A stretch of DNA of 33,610 nt, from assembly GCA_012800215.1 (NCBI GenBank), contig JAAZJT010000148.1, positions 1-33,610 on the forward strand, in the 5' to 3' direction. This DNA comes from Bacillota bacterium. Its GTDB lineage: Bacteria; Bacillota; Dethiobacteria; Dethiobacterales; Dethiobacteraceae. A program made the position numbers and the translations under genes. A model generated the notes under the pieces. It saw nothing but the letters and a program-made list of their open reading frames with translations, ran no database searches and was not told the origin of the DNA. Positions 32,070 to 33,610 of the stretch are shown piece by piece (within the stretch, counting starts at the first letter, position 1; each line of letters begins with the position of its first letter).

Positions 32070-32108
32070 CAGAGCAAAATAACAGTACGACATATGGGAG
32101 GCCTGACG

Positions 32109-33059
32109 ATGAAAAAATTGCTTACTTTGATCTTAGTTATGGTTTTATGTTTGGTATTTTTTGCCGGCTGTGCGCAAAATCAAACGGGGGCACAACCGGA
32201 AAAACAACCACAAAAGGAAGTAGCGGATAATTCTGACCAAGAAGTGGAACAAACAGAGGAGCCATTGGATGTGACTGAACTGTCCCCCACTCCTTCTGAA
32301 GACAAAGAAACCCATTCTGTTGTCCTTTATTTTCCTGACCATGATTTAATGTGCACTTACCGTATTAAAACAGAAATTGCTGTCCGTAAAAACGAACAAG
32401 TAGCCAAAGCTGCCCTTGAAGCATGGATAAAAGGCCCGGATCACAAGGAATTAACGGGGCTTGTTCCTGCTAATTTAATAGTTGAATATGTTGAAGAAGT
32501 TAATGGCGTTGCCCATGTAAGTTTTTCTAAAGAAGTCAAAGACATTAATTTGGGATCCGGCGGCGAATTGATGTTTGCCGAGCAGATTGCGATGATTATG
32601 CAGCAATTTGGCTATCAGCAGACGCAAATTTTAGTTGAAGGCAAAAAGGTTGAACAACTGCTTGGCCATTTATACGTTGGCGAACCCATTGTAGCAGATT
32701 CACCTGAAAGGTTCCCTTGGATTGATGAAAAAGATCCGCGTGATTTTGTTCTGCAAAATGTAGCCTTCCGGATTTATGAGCCGGCACCCGGTGCAGAAGT
32801 TAAAGACAAAATCGTTATTTCCGGTTTGGCCCGCGTTTTTGAAGCATCATTCTCGTATGAATTTAAAGACGGCGATGTAGTTTTCGATAAAGGATTTACC
32901 ACAGCCACAGAAGGTGCTCCCGGCTGGGGAAAATTTGAAATTGTCATTGACATTGACAATATTACCAGTTCAACAGGTACAGTTTTCATCTATGAAACTA
33001 GTGCCAAGGATGGTTCCAGGGTTAATGAATTACGCATACCTGTAAAGATTGTAAAATAA
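32109..33059 (+). CDS. GerMN and Gmad2 domain lipoprotein
   Basis: This 316-residue exported lipoprotein has signal LTLILVMVLCLVFFAGC with lipidated Cys21, then a low-complexity acidic linker (about 22-70). A GerMN domain (about 75-195) includes VAKAALEAWIKGPDHKELTGL and VAHVSFSKEV. A Gmad2 immunoglobulin-like domain (about 215-316) includes RIYEPAPGAEVKDKIVISG. Such proteins occur in spore formers in germination or sporulation roles, but also in vegetative envelopes. ATG 32109 is used because GGGAGG is 7-12 bases ahead. The longer ATG at 32094 overlaps that site. Confidence 0.92.
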   Translation: MKKLLTLILVMVLCLVFFAGCAQNQTGAQPEKQPQKEVADNSDQEVEQTEEPLDVTELSPTPSEDKETHSVVLYFPDHDLMCTYRIKTEIAVRKNEQVAKAALEAWIKGPDHKELTGLVPANLIVEYVEEVNGVAHVSFSKEVKDINLGSGGELMFAEQIAMIMQQFGYQQTQILVEGKKVEQLLGHLYVGEPIVADSPERFPWIDEKDPRDFVLQNVAFRIYEPAPGAEVKDKIVISGLARVFEASFSYEFKDGDVVFDKGFTTATEGAPGWGKFEIVIDIDNITSSTGTVFIYETSAKDGSRVNELRIPVKIVK

Positions 33060-33063
33060 ACTT

Positions 33064-33092
33064 AAAAAACCGGCAGCTGCCGGTTTTTTTTT
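33064..33092 (+). terminator. Intrinsic terminator after GerMN gene
   Basis: AAAAAACCGGCAG (33064-33076) and CTGCCGGTTTTTT (33077-33089) form a perfect palindrome, followed by further Ts. Confidence 0.93.
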
Positions 33093-33146
33093 AAAGGTAA
33101 GGATCATAAATTCACAATATTTCTAAAAATACTTTATTACTTTACC

Positions 33147-33175
33147 TTGACAGCGAATTAAAGTTGACATACAAT
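33147..33175 (+). promoter_or_regulatory. Sigma-A promoter for the binding-protein gene
   Basis: TTGACA (33147-33152), a 17-base spacer and TACAAT (33170-33175) form a near-consensus promoter 87 bases ahead of the ATG at 33263. A second TTGACA at 33164 has no -10 partner. Confidence 0.85.
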
Positions 33176-33262
33176 GATAGGAAAATTAATTGCAATGAGG
33201 TTCTGATTGTTAATGGGTGGGGCCCAAAAACAATAAAAAATTATTGGGAAGTAGGTGTAGAA

Positions 33263-33610
33263 ATGAGGAGAAGGATTATATATTTGCTGATGGCAGTCCT
33301 CATGATTGTGGCAGTAATGATTACAGCCTCGGGATGCCGCAGGGAAGATGGCGGACAGAAGACAGAAGGTGACACAATTATCATTGGCGGCGCAATGTCT
33401 CTGACGGGTATCCAAGGGCCACTTGATGCTCCGGCCATAGAGGGCATCAAAGTGGCTGTTGAGGAGATCAATGCCAGTGGTGGTATTAACGGAAAATTGT
33501 TGGAGTTTCGCAATATGGACTCTAAATCGGATTCGGCGACAGCAGCGGAAGTAGCCAAGCAGCTTATCGACCAGGGTGCCGTAGCCATTATCACCTCTTC
33601 AGATTATGAC
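33263..33610 (+). CDS. Branched-chain amino acid type ABC transporter binding lipoprotein, partial
   Basis: The first 116 residues are present and the gene runs off the window. The signal peptide ends in MITASGC with lipidated Cys25, followed by a short linker. The start of a type 1 periplasmic-binding fold (IIIGGAMSLTGIQGPLDAPAIEGIKVAVEEINASGGINGKLL) matches the LivJ/UrtA-like Peripla_BP_6 family. It continues with AKQLIDQGAVAIITSSDYD. The substrate cannot be told: branched-chain amino acids, urea or other small molecules are possible. The permease and ATPase genes probably lie beyond the edge. The start ATG 33263 has AAGTAGGTGTAGAA in front. Confidence 0.88.
   Translation, partial: MRRRIIYLLMAVLMIVAVMITASGCRREDGGQKTEGDTIIIGGAMSLTGIQGPLDAPAIEGIKVAVEEINASGGINGKLLEFRNMDSKSDSATAAEVAKQLIDQGAVAIITSSDYD

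Noticed and set aside
1-33610. CRISPR arrays, rRNA genes, prophage or insertion sequence transposases
   Set aside because: No regularly spaced repeats, no rRNA sequence and no transposase or phage genes were seen. The only mobile-type trace is the REP-like palindrome at 17836-17915.

Overview
The window looks like a chromosomal stretch from an anaerobic, probably spore-forming member of the Firmicutes (class Clostridia in the broad sense). The reasons are moderate-to-low GC, strong AGGAGG-type ribosome binding sites with many GTG and TTG starts, two S-box (SAM-I) riboswitches with intrinsic terminators, a long-form hibernation factor, the order secA-prfB, a GerMN/Gmad2-type lipoprotein, and a CooC-type nickel ATPase that points to carbon monoxide dehydrogenase elsewhere in the genome. 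No 16S rRNA or other species marker is present, so a finer placement would be guesswork.

Layout. Positions 1-2567 hold a SAM riboswitch followed by a three-gene operon (DUF39 / NIL-ferredoxin / UPF0280) that matches the sulfide-dependent homocysteine synthesis set known from methanogens. A lone tRNA-Thr(CGT) follows, then a 342-base gene-poor stretch, a 46-residue small protein and a reverse-strand UPF0173 hydrolase. Positions 4095-7999 carry a thioredoxin-reductase-like flavoprotein lacking the usual NADPH motifs, then a MoxR ATPase / CoxE-like VWA / CooC cluster that looks like a metal-centre maturation module. Positions 8050-13010 hold a TRIC-type channel (reverse strand), sfsA, a beta-CASP nuclease-like protein, fabZ, a second SAM riboswitch and metK. 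Positions 13183-18000 hold a DUF1659/DUF2922 pair, recD2, a comF-type gene, a cold-shock gene, hpf and an 80-base REP-like inverted repeat. Positions 18011-21885 hold two poorly characterised proteins, an unusual RNA-like region that encloses a 25-residue membrane microprotein, and an HD-GYP / DUF5317 pair. Positions 21976-26809 hold secA, prfB (read through a +1 programmed frameshift) and a YitT-type protein. Positions 27018-29784 hold ftsE-ftsX and an M23 peptidase. Positions 29964-33610 hold a two-component system, a germination-type lipoprotein with a possible operator in front of it, and the start of a branched-chain amino acid type binding lipoprotein cut by the window end.

How the genes fit together. 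The two SAM riboswitches tie homocysteine formation and SAM synthesis to the same signal. The MoxR/VWA/CooC group is the most interesting functional association: MoxR/VWA pairs help load metals in several enzymes and CooC delivers nickel to CO dehydrogenase, so their apparent operon suggests joint work on a CODH/ACS-type enzyme. Most of the remaining genes are housekeeping: translation (prfB, hpf, tRNA), secretion (secA), DNA repair (recD2), and cell wall remodelling (ftsEX with an M23 peptidase).

The best candidate for something undescribed is the region 19889-20077. A perfect 13-bp inverted repeat encloses a structured leader and a tiny membrane protein gene directly in front of an HD-GYP gene.
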